From Oceanobacillus halophilus (GTDB taxonomy: Bacteria; Bacillota; Bacilli; Bacillales; Amphibacillaceae): a stretch of DNA of 64,000 nucleotides. The stretch spans positions 1 to 64,000 of the forward strand of contig NZ_RBZP01000003.1 in the NCBI RefSeq assembly GCF_003628505.1, given 5' to 3'. Position numbers and translations under genes: made by a program. The notes under the pieces were generated by a model. It was given only the letters and a program-made list of their open reading frames with translations. It was not told where the DNA came from and searched no databases. The stretch's first letter is position 1. Each line of letters begins with the position of its first letter. Below are positions 44,660-54,837 of the stretch, in pieces.

Positions 44660-46195
44660 ATGGATAAAAAGAGAAGAGGTTTATTTCAACGGTTATTGGA
44701 TGGTATTGAAACGGTTGGAAATAAGTTGCCTCACCCGGTTACATTATTTGCAATATTAGCATTAGCAGTTCTTCTTCTTTCTGCACTTTTACAACCATTA
44801 GGTATTCGTGTGGAGCACCCTGGAAGTGAAGGGGAAATGGTTGAGATTGAAAATCTATTAAGTGCAGAAGGAATACAATATATTTTTACCAGTATGACGG
44901 ATAACTTCATTGGCTTTGCCCCATTAGGCGTTGTGCTTCTAACCATGCTAGGGATTGGTGTAGCTGAACGTTCTGGGTTAATTAGTGCGTTGCTAAGAGG
45001 CTTTGTTTTATCTGTACCGAAGCGCTTTATTACGTTAGGGTTAGTTTTTGCTGGTGTCATGTCCAGTGTGGCTTCTGATGCTGGATATGTTGTTTTGCCA
45101 CCACTTGGTGCGTTAATTTTTGCAGCGCTTGGTCGTCATCCGTTAGCTGGACTAGCAGCAGCTTTTGCTGGGGTTTCGGCTGGATTTAGTGCCAACTTAT
45201 TCCTATCTGGTACGGATGCCATGTTAGGGGAGCTTACCATTGCGGGAGCAGCTGTCATTGATCCTGCTTATGCGGATTCAATGAGTATTGCGATGAACTA
45301 TTACTTCATCATTGTTTCTACATTCCTGCTTACACTTATTGGTGCGTGGGTAACCGAGCGAATTGTGGAGCCGCGCTTAGGAGAGTACAAAGGTGAATAT
45401 CGTGAAAAACTAGAAACATTAACAGCTGTAGAGAAAAAAGGTATAATTTGGGCTGGTGTATCTGTACTAGTTTCTGCCGTACTTGTATCACTCCTTATCT
45501 TACCTGAAAATGCACCTTTAAGAGGAACGGAAGGAAACTGGGTGGATCAAATCATTCAGTCACCATTTATGGGTTCTCTTGTACCAATCATAGCAATTTT
45601 ATTCTTCATTCCAGGGCTAGTTTACGGAATGGTTACAAAATCTATCCGAAATGATAAAGATGTTGCTGCACAAATGACCGATACGATGGCATCCATGGGA
45701 ATGTTTATTGTATTAGCATTTACAGCAGGTCAGTTTGTTGCTTACTTCAATGAATCCAATATGGGATTAGTTCTAGGAGTATACGGAGCGGAATTTTTAG
45801 ATAGTATTAATTTAACTGGAATTCCATTGATTTTAATGTTTATTTTAATAACTGCGTTTATTAATTTATTTATTGGAAGTGCCTCTGCAAAATGGGCGAT
45901 GTTGGCACCAATTTTCGTGCCAATTATGATGCAATTGGGTTATACACCAGAGCTTACTCAGATGGCTTATCGTGTAGCTGATTCAACAACCAATATCATA
46001 TCTCCATTAATGACGTACTTTGCAATTATTATTGCTTTTGCTCAGAAGTATGATAAGAAAATGGGAATTGGTACATTGATTTCCACGATGGTTCCATACT
46101 CGTTAGTTTTCTTAGTGGGATGGACTCTGTTACTTATTGTTTGGATGCTATTTGGTTTGCCACTTGGACCTGGTGCAGGAATTTTATATCAGTAA
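44660..46195 (+). CDS. AbgT family transporter (511 aa)
   Basis: A polytopic protein with the AbgT-type blocks LPHPVTLFAILALAVLLLSA near the start, SNLFLSGTDAMLGELT in the middle and DSTTNIISPLMTYF near the end. AbgT proteins take up p-aminobenzoyl-glutamate, and some export sulfonamides. ATG 44660 has GAAAGGAAG upstream; the frame opens 21 codons before that without support. The amidase upstream could in principle act on the transported amide, but the tandem array separates them. A clean terminator follows. Confidence 0.9.
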   Translation: MDKKRRGLFQRLLDGIETVGNKLPHPVTLFAILALAVLLLSALLQPLGIRVEHPGSEGEMVEIENLLSAEGIQYIFTSMTDNFIGFAPLGVVLLTMLGIGVAERSGLISALLRGFVLSVPKRFITLGLVFAGVMSSVASDAGYVVLPPLGALIFAALGRHPLAGLAAAFAGVSAGFSANLFLSGTDAMLGELTIAGAAVIDPAYADSMSIAMNYYFIIVSTFLLTLIGAWVTERIVEPRLGEYKGEYREKLETLTAVEKKGIIWAGVSVLVSAVLVSLLILPENAPLRGTEGNWVDQIIQSPFMGSLVPIIAILFFIPGLVYGMVTKSIRNDKDVAAQMTDTMASMGMFIVLAFTAGQFVAYFNESNMGLVLGVYGAEFLDSINLTGIPLILMFILITAFINLFIGSASAKWAMLAPIFVPIMMQLGYTPELTQMAYRVADSTTNIISPLMTYFAIIIAFAQKYDKKMGIGTLISTMVPYSLVFLVGWTLLLIVWMLFGLPLGPGAGILYQ

Positions 46196-46202
46196 ATAAT
46201 GA

Positions 46203-46238
46203 AAATGCACTACTCGTTATGGAGTGGTGCATTTTTTA
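46203..46238 (+). terminator. Terminator after the AbgT gene
   Basis: AATGCACTACTC / GGAGTGGTGCATT arms followed by a T6 run. Confidence 0.9.
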
Positions 46239-46405
46239 GAATACTCATCCTTTTTAAGATAGAATACTAGTTTAAAGAATCTCTAGTATGTTTATACTAA
46301 TTTTACAAATACTTCTACTTTTACTTGAAAGTCTTTTCTTGTATAGTTATAATATATAGCTATTTATAGTAACGTGTTTGGCAAACGAGAGGGGCGAAGG
46401 AATTC

Positions 46406-47362
46406 ATGCAAGGTACAACTGTATATAATGAAAAAATCGAAAAAGTGTTGGCGAATATTAATAAAGTAATGATTGGTAAAGAGGATGTGGCGACACTTAG
46501 CTTAGTAGCTTTGCTTGCAGAAGGTCATGTCTTGCTGGAAGATGTCCCGGGGGTAGGGAAAACCATGCTGGTTCGTGCACTGGCAAAGTCATTGGATTGT
46601 GATTTCAGAAGAATACAATTTACCCCAGATTTATTACCATCAGATGTAACAGGCATATCTATCTATAACCCCAAAGAACTAGAATTTGAGTTTCGTGCTG
46701 GTCCGATTTTAGGAAATATTATTCTTGCGGATGAAATTAATCGTACGTCACCTAAGACACAATCTTCTCTCCTCGAAGCAATGGAAGAGAAGAATGTTAC
46801 AGTTGACGGTAATTCGATACCTCTTAAAAAGCCTTTCTTTGTTATGGCAACCCAAAATCCAATTGAGTATGAAGGGACGTATCCCTTGCCAGAAGCGCAG
46901 TTAGATCGTTTTATTTTAAAGCTGAAGATGGGCTATCCGACGTTTATGGAAGAATTAGAGATTCTAGAGCGTACATCGAGAAACCATCCAATTGAAGAAA
47001 TTGATGCGGTAATGACGAAGGATGAATTAATGGATGTGCAAAAAGAAGTTCGAGAGGTTTATATTGATAAGAATATCCAACAGTACATTGTTAATCTAGT
47101 AACCAAAACCCGTGAAGATTATGCCATCTATTTAGGGGTAAGTCCGAGGGGATCTATTGCCTTGATGAAAGCAGCGAAGGCATTTGCTTATATATATGGA
47201 CGAGATTATGTTCTGCCTGATGATGTGAAATATTTGGCGCCTCATGTGATGGGACACCGGATTATACTTACCTCTGAGGCAAAATATGAAGGAATGACCA
47301 GTGAAGATGTTATTGATCACATTGTGAAAACAACCCATATTCCTATACGAAAGGAATTTTAG
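46406..47362 (+). CDS. yeaC: MoxR-family AAA+ ATPase (318 aa)
   Basis: Walker A DVPGVGKTMLVRALA (about 46-60), Walker B ADEINRTSPKTQSSLLEAME and TQNPIEYEGTYPLPEAQLDR sensor region. MoxR ATPases act as chaperones, usually beside DUF58 and transglutaminase genes. Here it heads the three-gene set MoxR-DUF58-TgpA, followed by guaA and pbuG, the same order as yeaC-yeaD-yebA-guaA-pbuG in B. subtilis. Confidence 0.93.
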   Translation: MQGTTVYNEKIEKVLANINKVMIGKEDVATLSLVALLAEGHVLLEDVPGVGKTMLVRALAKSLDCDFRRIQFTPDLLPSDVTGISIYNPKELEFEFRAGPILGNIILADEINRTSPKTQSSLLEAMEEKNVTVDGNSIPLKKPFFVMATQNPIEYEGTYPLPEAQLDRFILKLKMGYPTFMEELEILERTSRNHPIEEIDAVMTKDELMDVQKEVREVYIDKNIQQYIVNLVTKTREDYAIYLGVSPRGSIALMKAAKAFAYIYGRDYVLPDDVKYLAPHVMGHRIILTSEAKYEGMTSEDVIDHIVKTTHIPIRKEF

Positions 47363-47365
47363 TTG

Positions 47366-48643
47366 ATGAAAAAATCACTAAAGCTTCTGGGAAATCTGCT
47401 TTTTGTTGTGATTTTAATTGCTATATTGTTTTCCTATGCCATGTTTCAGGGAGGGTTTGTAAGCTGGTTCCTCTTTTCTGGTTTTTTACCCATTTTACTT
47501 TATCAACTTGGATTTTTGTTATATCCAATCAATAATTGGAAAGTATCCCGACAATTATCCCATCAGGTTATTCGTGCAGGTGACGGTGTCTCTGTAATGA
47601 TACGCATTCAGAGAAGATTTCCGTTTCCTATCTATTATTGTACGCTGGAAGAGACTTTTTCAGAGTCATTAAATAAAATGGATAGTGGACATGCAAAATA
47701 CCATCTTATGGATCAGCCAAATAAATTAATTTTGCCCCGAAAAATTAAAAAAGCTGTATTTCCAGGATTTAAACGTACTATTTTAATTGATTATTCTCTC
47801 TCACAAATCCCGAGAGGAGAACATCAACTAAAAGCAATACGCGTCCGAACTGGTGATATCTTTGGTTTTGTGAAAAAGGAACAAATCTTTACGGTGAAAA
47901 ATAAATTAGTCGCTACCCCCAATCAGTTACCAGTAAGGATTACGGAAACGATTAGTAATTTTGAACAGGGGACGGTATCTTCTATTAGTAATACAATTAC
48001 GAATACGAATGTTGCTGCAGGTGTACGTGAATACGAGCCAGGGGATCGCTTTTCTTGGATTGATTGGAAGCAAACGGCTAGAAAAAACACAGTGATGACA
48101 AAGGAATTTGAACAGGAAAAAAGCACTAATATTTTACTTATTCTAGATAACTGTTATTATGCCTCACTTAATCCTTTAGCATATGAGGCTTCCGTTGAAA
48201 TAACACTTTCTTTGGTGGAAGCTATACGAAAGAAGAATACGGAAGTTAGCTTGCTTTCTGTTGGAGGAGATAAACAAAAAATATCTTATTTTCCAATGCA
48301 TCAAGATAGAGTATCGAAGAACTTAATTGCTGATCATTTGACTAGAGTCCATCCTACTGGCAATCTACCGTTTGTCCGTCAGTTAAAAGAGCAAATAATG
48401 CGTATTGGCAATGGAGATATCGTATTTTTGATTACAACAAATATGGATGAAGAATTCAAACAAACGGTCCAACAAATAAACAGACGAATGAAATATGTTC
48501 AGGTGATTTATATTCAGTCTAGTTCGTATATCACTGAAATCCAGCAGCAAATAATTGGACAACTTCAGATAGAAGGGATAGGTATGCAGGTAATAACAGA
48601 AGTAAATCTAGTAAACAAGCCTATTGAGGTGACTTTGAAATGA
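47366..48643 (+). CDS. yeaD: DUF58 (VWA-like) membrane protein (425 aa)
   Basis: Two N-terminal membrane helices (about 8-50), a beta-rich extracytoplasmic or cytoplasmic region and the DUF58 signature YEPGDRFSWIDWKQTARKN, then a VWA-type fold (NILLILDNCYYASLN). It partners the MoxR ATPase. Starts three bases after the moxR stop and overlaps the next gene as ATGA. Confidence 0.92.
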   Translation: MKKSLKLLGNLLFVVILIAILFSYAMFQGGFVSWFLFSGFLPILLYQLGFLLYPINNWKVSRQLSHQVIRAGDGVSVMIRIQRRFPFPIYYCTLEETFSESLNKMDSGHAKYHLMDQPNKLILPRKIKKAVFPGFKRTILIDYSLSQIPRGEHQLKAIRVRTGDIFGFVKKEQIFTVKNKLVATPNQLPVRITETISNFEQGTVSSISNTITNTNVAAGVREYEPGDRFSWIDWKQTARKNTVMTKEFEQEKSTNILLILDNCYYASLNPLAYEASVEITLSLVEAIRKKNTEVSLLSVGGDKQKISYFPMHQDRVSKNLIADHLTRVHPTGNLPFVRQLKEQIMRIGNGDIVFLITTNMDEEFKQTVQQINRRMKYVQVIYIQSSSYITEIQQQIIGQLQIEGIGMQVITEVNLVNKPIEVTLK

Positions 48644-50841
48644 ATCAAAACAAACAAAGTAAAACGACTGTTTTCTACACCTCTCTACTGTATCTTTGCA
48701 GTTTCTTCTTATTTCTTGAATGGCTGCACCCTTTGGAAGATATTACAGACACTAGAAATGTAACCGTGTTTATCCTATTTGCCATTTATTGCTTTATCAT
48801 TTCATTGTTTCAGTTCAAATGGTGGATTTCCTTTATATTAAAAGGATTTGGACTTATGTTTGTTGTTCATGGGTTGTTTTTTGATCAAATGATCTTTAGT
48901 CCGCTATGGGTGGAACAGCTGATACTAGAATTTTCTTTTAATATGAAGGCACTTTTTTCACAGGAATTCTATTATTTGACCCCCTTATTCCGAAGTTTTC
49001 TGTTTTTAATATTAATATGGTTAATGAGTTATTTGCTTCACTATTGGTTTGTACAGATGAAACGTATTTTCCTGTTTGTATTATTAACCTTCATCTATTT
49101 GACCGTATTGGATACATTTACCGCGTATGATGCTGGTATTTCAGTCGTTCGTGCATTTGTTATTTCATTAATTGCCCTTGCCATCGCTAATTTATTGAAA
49201 GAGTTTGACCAAGAATCCATTCGTTTTACGTGGATGAAAAGGACTTCTGCATGGCTTGGTCCATTAATTGCTATGGTCCTTTTTACAACGTTCATTGGCT
49301 TTATCGTTCCAAAGGCAGAACCAAAGTGGCCAGACCCAGTCCCGTTTATATATAGTGCTTCTCAAGGTGCTGGCGGGGGCGGTGGCACCATACAAAAAGT
49401 AGGGTATGGAGAAGATGATTCTAGATTGGGAGGATCGTTTGTTCAGGATTACACTCCTGTTTTTAAAGCAGAGGTTCAAGAACAGCATTACTGGCGAATT
49501 GAAACAAAGGATGTGTATACAGGGAAAGGCTGGGAATTGTCCGATGAACCAGAATATCAGGAATTAGAAGATGGAAATATTCCTCTGGAAACTTTTGCAG
49601 ATTCAGTTGAAACGGACAGTATCGATGGATATTTAGAACTGCAAAATACATCTATTGGCAAGCTTATTTATCCCTATGGTGTAACAAAATCCAAAGAATT
49701 GACTGGAGCAGGTACGATATTTTCTTACGATAGTCTTTCAGAGTCGGTTCGGACGGATTTTCAAGTTCCAGAAGAAATGGTAGGCTATCAAATGCAGTAT
49801 GAAAATCCGTCTTTTGCTATCCATACATTGAGAAATAGCAGTGAGTCGGACCCACAAGAGATTATGGATCAGTATACACAGGTTCCGTCTAATTTACCGG
49901 AAAGAGTAGTAGAATTAGCTGAGGAAATTACCGGTAATGAAGACACGCGTTATGACAAGGCAAAAGCGATCGAAAGGTATTTCAGCAGTAATGGTTTCGA
50001 ATACCAAACGACCGAAGTGCCAGTGCCTCAAGGGAATGAAGACTATGTGGATCAATTCTTATTTGAATCCCAAGTCGGTTACTGTGATAACTTTTCCACC
50101 TCTATGGTTGTCATGCTTCGTTCGTTAGATATTCCAGCAAGATGGGCAAAAGGATTTACGAGCGGAGATTTGGTGGAAAATAATCCTGGGGATGAGAAAG
50201 ATGTCTATCAGGTTACGAATGCGAATGCACACTCATGGGTAGAAGTGTATTTCCCAGAATCTGGCTGGGTACCCTTTGAGCCAACCCAAGGATTCTCAAA
50301 CCCGACTGAGTTTCATATGGGAGAAGATCCAAATGCGAGGGAGAATCGTGATGATACGATAGAGGCCACAGGGAGCGATGCAGACGAAGAGCTAGGACAG
50401 CAAGAACAAATAGAGGAAGAAGAAGCAGAGCCTGCCTTTGGCCAATCCATAGACAATACAGAATCCTCCGAGGGGAATTGGTGGCCTAGTATTAGTATCC
50501 TTATCATACTGAGCGGCCTAAGCATGGTTATTTATAAAACAAGATATCGTTGGCAAACAAGGTTCATGTCAGCAAAACTAACTAAATCAACTAATGCTAA
50601 AACCTTTCAAGATGCCTATCATTATCTGATCAAATTGTTGCATCGTAAAGGACATGGTAAAGACCCAGACCAAACTTTAAGAGAATACGCTCGCGTAATA
50701 GATTCAAACTTTGGGACAAGTGAAATGAGACAGCTTACCAGTTATTATGAACGCATGCTTTATAAAAATGAAGAAACCATTAAACAACCGGATGAACTAA
50801 CGAAATTATGGAAAAATTTAATCAATCAAATAATGGGTTGA
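48640..50841 (+). CDS. yebA: Transglutaminase-like membrane protein, TgpA family (733 aa)
   Basis: N-terminal half carries six or so membrane helices (to about residue 225), then an extracytoplasmic transglutaminase core with Cys in VGYCDNFSTSMVVMLRSLDI, His in ANAHSWVEVYFP and FEPTQGF, an acidic linker (EELGQQEQIEEEEAEP), one more membrane helix and a C-terminal cytoplasmic tail. Partner of the MoxR/DUF58 pair; cell-envelope role, precise substrate unknown. No terminator with a T-run follows before the riboswitch. Confidence 0.92.
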   Translation: MNQNKQSKTTVFYTSLLYLCSFFLFLEWLHPLEDITDTRNVTVFILFAIYCFIISLFQFKWWISFILKGFGLMFVVHGLFFDQMIFSPLWVEQLILEFSFNMKALFSQEFYYLTPLFRSFLFLILIWLMSYLLHYWFVQMKRIFLFVLLTFIYLTVLDTFTAYDAGISVVRAFVISLIALAIANLLKEFDQESIRFTWMKRTSAWLGPLIAMVLFTTFIGFIVPKAEPKWPDPVPFIYSASQGAGGGGGTIQKVGYGEDDSRLGGSFVQDYTPVFKAEVQEQHYWRIETKDVYTGKGWELSDEPEYQELEDGNIPLETFADSVETDSIDGYLELQNTSIGKLIYPYGVTKSKELTGAGTIFSYDSLSESVRTDFQVPEEMVGYQMQYENPSFAIHTLRNSSESDPQEIMDQYTQVPSNLPERVVELAEEITGNEDTRYDKAKAIERYFSSNGFEYQTTEVPVPQGNEDYVDQFLFESQVGYCDNFSTSMVVMLRSLDIPARWAKGFTSGDLVENNPGDEKDVYQVTNANAHSWVEVYFPESGWVPFEPTQGFSNPTEFHMGEDPNARENRDDTIEATGSDADEELGQQEQIEEEEAEPAFGQSIDNTESSEGNWWPSISILIILSGLSMVIYKTRYRWQTRFMSAKLTKSTNAKTFQDAYHYLIKLLHRKGHGKDPDQTLREYARVIDSNFGTSEMRQLTSYYERMLYKNEETIKQPDELTKLWKNLINQIMG

Positions 50842-50910
50842 CCTTGTGTTAGTTGGTTAGTAGAATAAGAAGATATTAATAGTGTGTGTTGAAAAAAAGT
50901 TTAAATAGAC

Positions 50911-50984
50911 GCCTTTCGTATATCCTCGAAAATATGGTTCGAAAGTTTCTACCGGGGCACCGTAAATGCCCTGACTATGAAGGC
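50911..50984 (+). ncRNA. Purine (guanine-type) riboswitch aptamer upstream of guaA
   Basis: Shows the purine aptamer core: P1 CTTTCGTA / TATGAAGG, junction TATATCC, ATATGG, GTTTCTACC, CCGTAAAT and GACTA. The specificity base is C (50975, within GACTA), which reads guanine or hypoxanthine; adenine switches have T there. It lies 640 bp before guaA, unusually far, with the dispersed repeat in between. Confidence 0.88.
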
Positions 50985-51028
50985 AGATAATCTTATGGTT
51001 GATCATAAACTTGGATTTCTGCCTTTTT
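50981..51028 (+). terminator. Expression-platform hairpin of the first purine riboswitch
   Basis: AGGCAGA (50981-50987) is complementary to TCTGCCT (51018-51024), which runs into TTTTT. The 5' arm also belongs to P1 of the aptamer, so the two structures are mutually exclusive. It can be read as a terminator or, if a further hairpin from the TTTTTGTAGC segment acts as terminator, as the antiterminator. Confidence 0.6.
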
Positions 51029-51112
51029 GTAGCTTTTTAGCTATGAAAAGTAGGAGTTCAAGTTTTTTGTTTTAGCTTTTTTGTATAGTTTGTTGCTTAT
51101 TGAGGTTTTATA

Positions 51113-51290
51113 GTTGATAGAAATTCCTTGATTTAATTTAGAATAGTTAGCTCTCGCTTTCACTTATGAAAATTTTCTGCTGGCAATCGTTCCGGCAGAA
51201 AACTACCGGTTTGCGGGCACGGTTTCAGCCTCCGCTATGTTAGATGGTCTAGATATTTTTATAGCTGAAGTCCGTAATGTCACGATTGGG
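51113..51290 (+). repeat. Dispersed repeat element, copy 2 (left part)
   Basis: Forward counterpart of 5815-5990: TTGATAGAAA, TTAGAATAGTTAGCTCTCGC, TTCCGGCAGAAAACTACC, GCGGGCACGG and TTTCAGCCTCCGC in the same order. Confidence 0.78.
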
Positions 51291-51334
51291 ATAGTTGTTC
51301 TTCGTATAAAATAAATTTATTTACTTAAAATCAA

Positions 51335-51567
51335 ATAGCGCAGGAACTTAGCGGAGGAAATACACGGAGACTCCTGCGGGAAGAAGAGCATCGGTGAGAC
51401 TACGTAGTGCGTCAGCACGGAGGAGGCTCACCAGCTCCCCGCGGAAAGCGTAGTGTATTTCCGTAGTGGAGACAGAGTAGTATTCTGAATTAAAGATATT
51501 AGGACTCTATATAAAATGTAAGGTAAAGTCATTTTAAAAAAGCAACAATCTTTTAGAAAAGAACCTT
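51335..51567 (+). repeat. Dispersed repeat element, right part, between riboswitch and guaA
   Basis: Contains AGCGGAGGAAATACACGG, GAGACTCCTGCGGG, CAGCTCCCCGCGGAAAGC and GTGTATTTCCGTAG, then ATTCTGAATTAAAG and the terminal block AAAATGTAAGGTAAAGTCA with AGCAACAATCTTTTAGAAAA. The same terminal block appears at 16.4 kb and, reversed, at 63.5 kb. From 51568 to 51632 only a leader and ribosome binding site remain. Confidence 0.78.
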
Positions 51568-51632
51568 TGTTTTACTGGGGTTTCAGATAATACTGGTGAT
51601 AGATTACTTAAATAGATAGGAGCGTATAAATC

Positions 51633-53168
51633 ATGGGGAATGAAGAAATGATTCTCGTATTAGACTTTGGCAGTCAATATAATCAGCTAATTACTCGGCG
51701 AATCCGAGAATTTGGTGTGTATAGTGAACTGCACTCTCATAAATTAACAGCAGAAGAAATAAAGGAAATGAATCCAAAGGGCATTATTCTTTCCGGTGGT
51801 CCTCATAGTGTTTATGATGAGAATAGCTTTCGTTGTGATGAAAAGATTTTTGATTTAGACATTCCAGTACTCGGAATTTGTTATGGCATGCAATTAATGG
51901 CACTTCACTTTGATGGGAAGGTAGAAAAGGCAAAAAACCGTGAATATGGAAAAGCACTTATCGATTTAAATAATCAGCCAATTCTTTTCAAAGATACACC
52001 AGATAAACAGACAGTATGGATGAGTCATGGGGATAAGGTGACAGCAGAACCGCCAGCTTTTCAAGTGGATGCAACAAGTCCATCTACGCCGATTGCAGCA
52101 ATGAGCAACCCTTCTGAGAAACTTTACGGGGTGCAGTTTCATCCAGAAGTCCGTCATTCTGAATATGGAAATGATGTATTACGCCACTTTGTTTTTGATG
52201 TGTGCGAAAGCAAAGGAGAATGGAGTATTAAGAACTTTATTGAGCAGGAAGTGAAGAATATCCAAGATAAAGTTGGCGATAAGAAAGTATTATGCGCACT
52301 CAGCGGTGGTGTGGATTCTTCCGTTGTTGCTGCACTTATCCATAAAGCAATCGGTGACCAGTTGACCTGTATTTTTGTTGATCATGGTTTGCTTCGTAAA
52401 AATGAAGCAGATGATGTCATGAAAGTGTTTGCTGACGATTTTCACATGAATATTATTAAAGTCGATGCCAAAGATCGTTTCCTATCTAAGTTAAAAGGAG
52501 TCGATGATCCGGAGAAAAAACGGAAGATTATCGGTAATGAGTTTATCTATGTATTTGATGATGAAGCAGATAAACTGAAAGATATGGACTATTTAGCCCA
52601 GGGCACACTATACACAGATGTGATTGAAAGTGGTACAGAAACGGCACAAACTATCAAGTCACACCATAATGTTGGCGGACTTCCAGAAGATATGCAATTT
52701 GAACTAATAGAACCATTAAATACATTATTTAAAGATGAAGTTCGTGAATTAGGGACTCAATTGGGAATTCCAGATCATATCGTTTGGCGTCAGCCGTTCC
52801 CGGGACCAGGCCTTGCGATTCGTGTTCTAGGCGAAGTAACCGATGATAAATTAGAAATTGTTCGTGAATCTGATGCGATTCTACGTGAAGAAATTGCTGC
52901 TGCAGGTTTAGACCGTGATATTTGGCAATACTTCACTGTTCTTCCAAACATTAAAAGTGTTGGTGTCATGGGGGATGCACGAACCTATGATTATACGATT
53001 GGAATTCGAGCAGTAACATCTATTGATGGAATGACTTCCGACTGGGCACGCATTCCATGGGACGTACTGGAGAAAATTTCTACACGTATTGTAAATGAAG
53101 TGGATCATATTAATCGTGTTGTATATGATGTGACAAGTAAGCCACCTGCAACAATTGAGTGGGAATAA
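51633..53168 (+). CDS. guaA: GMP synthase (glutamine-hydrolysing)
   Basis: Class I glutamine amidotransferase domain with nucleophile Cys83 in GICYGMQ and SGGPHSV, then ATP-pyrophosphatase P-loop SGGVDSS and the C-terminal dimerisation domain with [17 protein letters not shown]. Converts XMP, glutamine and ATP to GMP. 511 residues, full length. ATG follows TAGGAG. It is expected to be under control of the guanine riboswitch upstream, if transcription still passes the inserted repeats. Confidence 0.97.
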   Translation: MGNEEMILVLDFGSQYNQLITRRIREFGVYSELHSHKLTAEEIKEMNPKGIILSGGPHSVYDENSFRCDEKIFDLDIPVLGICYGMQLMALHFDGKVEKAKNREYGKALIDLNNQPILFKDTPDKQTVWMSHGDKVTAEPPAFQVDATSPSTPIAAMSNPSEKLYGVQFHPEVRHSEYGNDVLRHFVFDVCESKGEWSIKNFIEQEVKNIQDKVGDKKVLCALSGGVDSSVVAALIHKAIGDQLTCIFVDHGLLRKNEADDVMKVFADDFHMNIIKVDAKDRFLSKLKGVDDPEKKRKIIGNEFIYVFDDEADKLKDMDYLAQGTLYTDVIESGTETAQTIKSHHNVGGLPEDMQFELIEPLNTLFKDEVRELGTQLGIPDHIVWRQPFPGPGLAIRVLGEVTDDKLEIVRESDAILREEIAAAGLDRDIWQYFTVLPNIKSVGVMGDARTYDYTIGIRAVTSIDGMTSDWARIPWDVLEKISTRIVNEVDHINRVVYDVTSKPPATIEWE

Positions 53169-53174
53169 GTAATC

Positions 53175-53210
53175 AAAATCAGTGAGGATAGGAAGCCTCA
53201 CTGATTTTTT
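53175..53210 (+). terminator. Terminator after guaA
   Basis: AAAATCAGTGAGG / CCTCACTGATTTTTT, perfect stem of 9 or more bp with T-run. Confidence 0.92.
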
Positions 53211-53310
53211 AGTGGAAAAACACAAACGTTAATGTTGTTTTTTATAAAAATATTCGACTTTTATTGACAATGTTAGATGAGGATAGTAATATAGTATTGT
53301 AATTTAATAG

Positions 53311-53383
53311 AAATGCGTATAATTATGGGGATATGGCCCAAGAGTTTCTACCAGACTGCCGTAAATAGTCTGACTACGCAGAT
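53311..53383 (+). ncRNA. Purine (guanine-type) riboswitch aptamer upstream of pbuG
   Basis: P1 TGCGTA / TACGCA encloses GGGGATATGGCCC, GAGTTTCTACC, CCGTAAAT and TCTGACTACG. The specificity base is C (53374 in GACTA), so guanine/hypoxanthine. It sits 94 bp before the pbuG start and matches the known G-box switch of pbuG in other Bacillaceae. Confidence 0.93.
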
Positions 53384-53456
53384 ATAGTAATAGATTCATA
53401 ATCGATTACTTTTTCTGCAGTAGCGCTTTTGGAAAAATTCCAAGAGGGCTTTTTAT
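53371..53456 (+). terminator. Antiterminator and terminator of the pbuG riboswitch
   Basis: Terminator arms AGCGCTTTTGG and CCAAGAGGGCT (53422-53450) are followed by TTTTTA. The competing antiterminator pairs TACGCAGA...AGTAAT with ATTACT...TCTGC-GTAGC, using part of the P1 3' strand and the terminator's 5' arm. Guanine binding stabilises P1 and so allows termination. Confidence 0.85.
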
Positions 53457-53476
53457 ATTTTTAAGGAGGAGAAGTA

Positions 53477-54781
53477 ATGAAAAATTATTTTCAGTTTAAA
53501 GAACTGGGGACAAGTTATAAAACAGAATTTACTGCTGGATTGACGACGTTCTTGGCAATGGCTTATATATTATTTGTTAACCCTGCAACACTTGGTGATG
53601 CGGGAATGGATGAAGGAGCGGTTTTCGTCGCTACAGCATTGGCTGCTGCGGTTGGTTCCCTGATTATGGGATTACTTGCAAAGTATCCAGTTGTTCTTGC
53701 ACCAGGTATGGGATTAAATGCTTTCTTCGCATATTCAGTTGTTTTAGGATCAGGAATTCCTTGGGAAACAGCGTTAGCGGGTGTGTTAGCTTCAGGACTT
53801 ATTTTTATTGTTTTAACCTTAACTGGAATTCGTGAAAAAATTATTAATGCGATTCCATCTAACTTAAAGATGGCGGTTGGTGCTGGTATCGGGTTGTTTA
53901 TTGCTTTTATTGGATTAACCAATGCCGGTATTGTAGTTGATGATGAGGCAACACTTGTAGCATTAGGAGCTATAACATCTCCAAATGTATTACTTGCTAT
54001 TTTTGGACTAGCTATTTCTGTTATTCTTTTGACAAAAGGAATCAAAGCAGGTATTTTCTATGGAATGATTGTTACTGCGATTGTTGGGATGTTCTTTGGA
54101 TTAGTTCCAGTACCACAAGGGATTAACGACATTGTTGGGTCTGTTCCTAGCATAGCGCCAACTTTCGGGCAAGCATTCATGCATTTTGGTGATATCTTTA
54201 CGATTGAAATGCTCGTTGTTATTTTGACATTTTTATTCGTAGACTTTTTCGATACAGCGGGTACCTTAATGGCCGTTGCATCACAAGCGGGCTTGGTGAA
54301 AGATAATAAATTGCCGCGAGCAGGAAAAGCCTTATTCGCTGATTCAGCAGCAACGGTAGTAGGGGCTACGGTTGGTACTTCCACTACTACTTCGTTTGTA
54401 GAATCGACTGCAGGTGTTGGTGTTGGTGGGCGAACAGGATTTACCGCAATAGTAGCATCAGGGTTCTTTGTTCTCGCGTTATTCTTCTCACCGTTACTAG
54501 GAATTGTGACATCTGCTGTAACTGCACCAGCATTGATTATTGTCGGTGTAATGATGGCAAATCAATTGAAAAATGTAGAATGGGATCAATTTGAAATTGC
54601 AGTCCCAGCATTCTTTACCGTACTTATGATGCCATTAACAAACAGTATTGCAACTGGTATTGCTGTAGGATTTATCTTTTACCCAATTACCATGATTGTA
54701 AAAGGCCGCGCCAAAGAAATTAACCCAATCATGTATGGATTGTTTGTCATCTTTGTTTTATACTTTATCTTCTTGAACTAA
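53477..54781 (+). CDS. pbuG: Guanine/hypoxanthine permease, AzgA/PbuG type
   Basis: 434 residues with about 12 membrane segments and motifs of the AzgA-like NCS2 branch: AGLTTFLAMAYILFVNPATL near the start, APGMGLNAFFAYSVV and TTTSFVESTAGVGVGGRTG. Imports hypoxanthine and guanine. The guanine riboswitch directly upstream and guaA before it make a purine salvage/GMP module. AAGGAGGAG precedes ATG. A clear terminator follows. Confidence 0.95.
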   Translation: MKNYFQFKELGTSYKTEFTAGLTTFLAMAYILFVNPATLGDAGMDEGAVFVATALAAAVGSLIMGLLAKYPVVLAPGMGLNAFFAYSVVLGSGIPWETALAGVLASGLIFIVLTLTGIREKIINAIPSNLKMAVGAGIGLFIAFIGLTNAGIVVDDEATLVALGAITSPNVLLAIFGLAISVILLTKGIKAGIFYGMIVTAIVGMFFGLVPVPQGINDIVGSVPSIAPTFGQAFMHFGDIFTIEMLVVILTFLFVDFFDTAGTLMAVASQAGLVKDNKLPRAGKALFADSAATVVGATVGTSTTTSFVESTAGVGVGGRTGFTAIVASGFFVLALFFSPLLGIVTSAVTAPALIIVGVMMANQLKNVEWDQFEIAVPAFFTVLMMPLTNSIATGIAVGFIFYPITMIVKGRAKEINPIMYGLFVIFVLYFIFLN

Positions 54782-54786
54782 TTGAT

Positions 54787-54828
54787 AAAAACTGGAACTT
54801 GCTAAAGATAGCAAGTTCCAGTTTTTTT
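54787..54828 (+). terminator. Terminator after pbuG
   Basis: AAAAACTGGAACTTGCT / AGCAAGTTCCAGTTTTTTT, long perfect stem with T-run. Confidence 0.93.
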
Positions 54829-54837
54829 ATTTGGGCA

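Noticed and set aside
50911-50984. Adenine riboswitch
   Set aside because: The specificity position in GACTA is C; adenine switches have T in that position.
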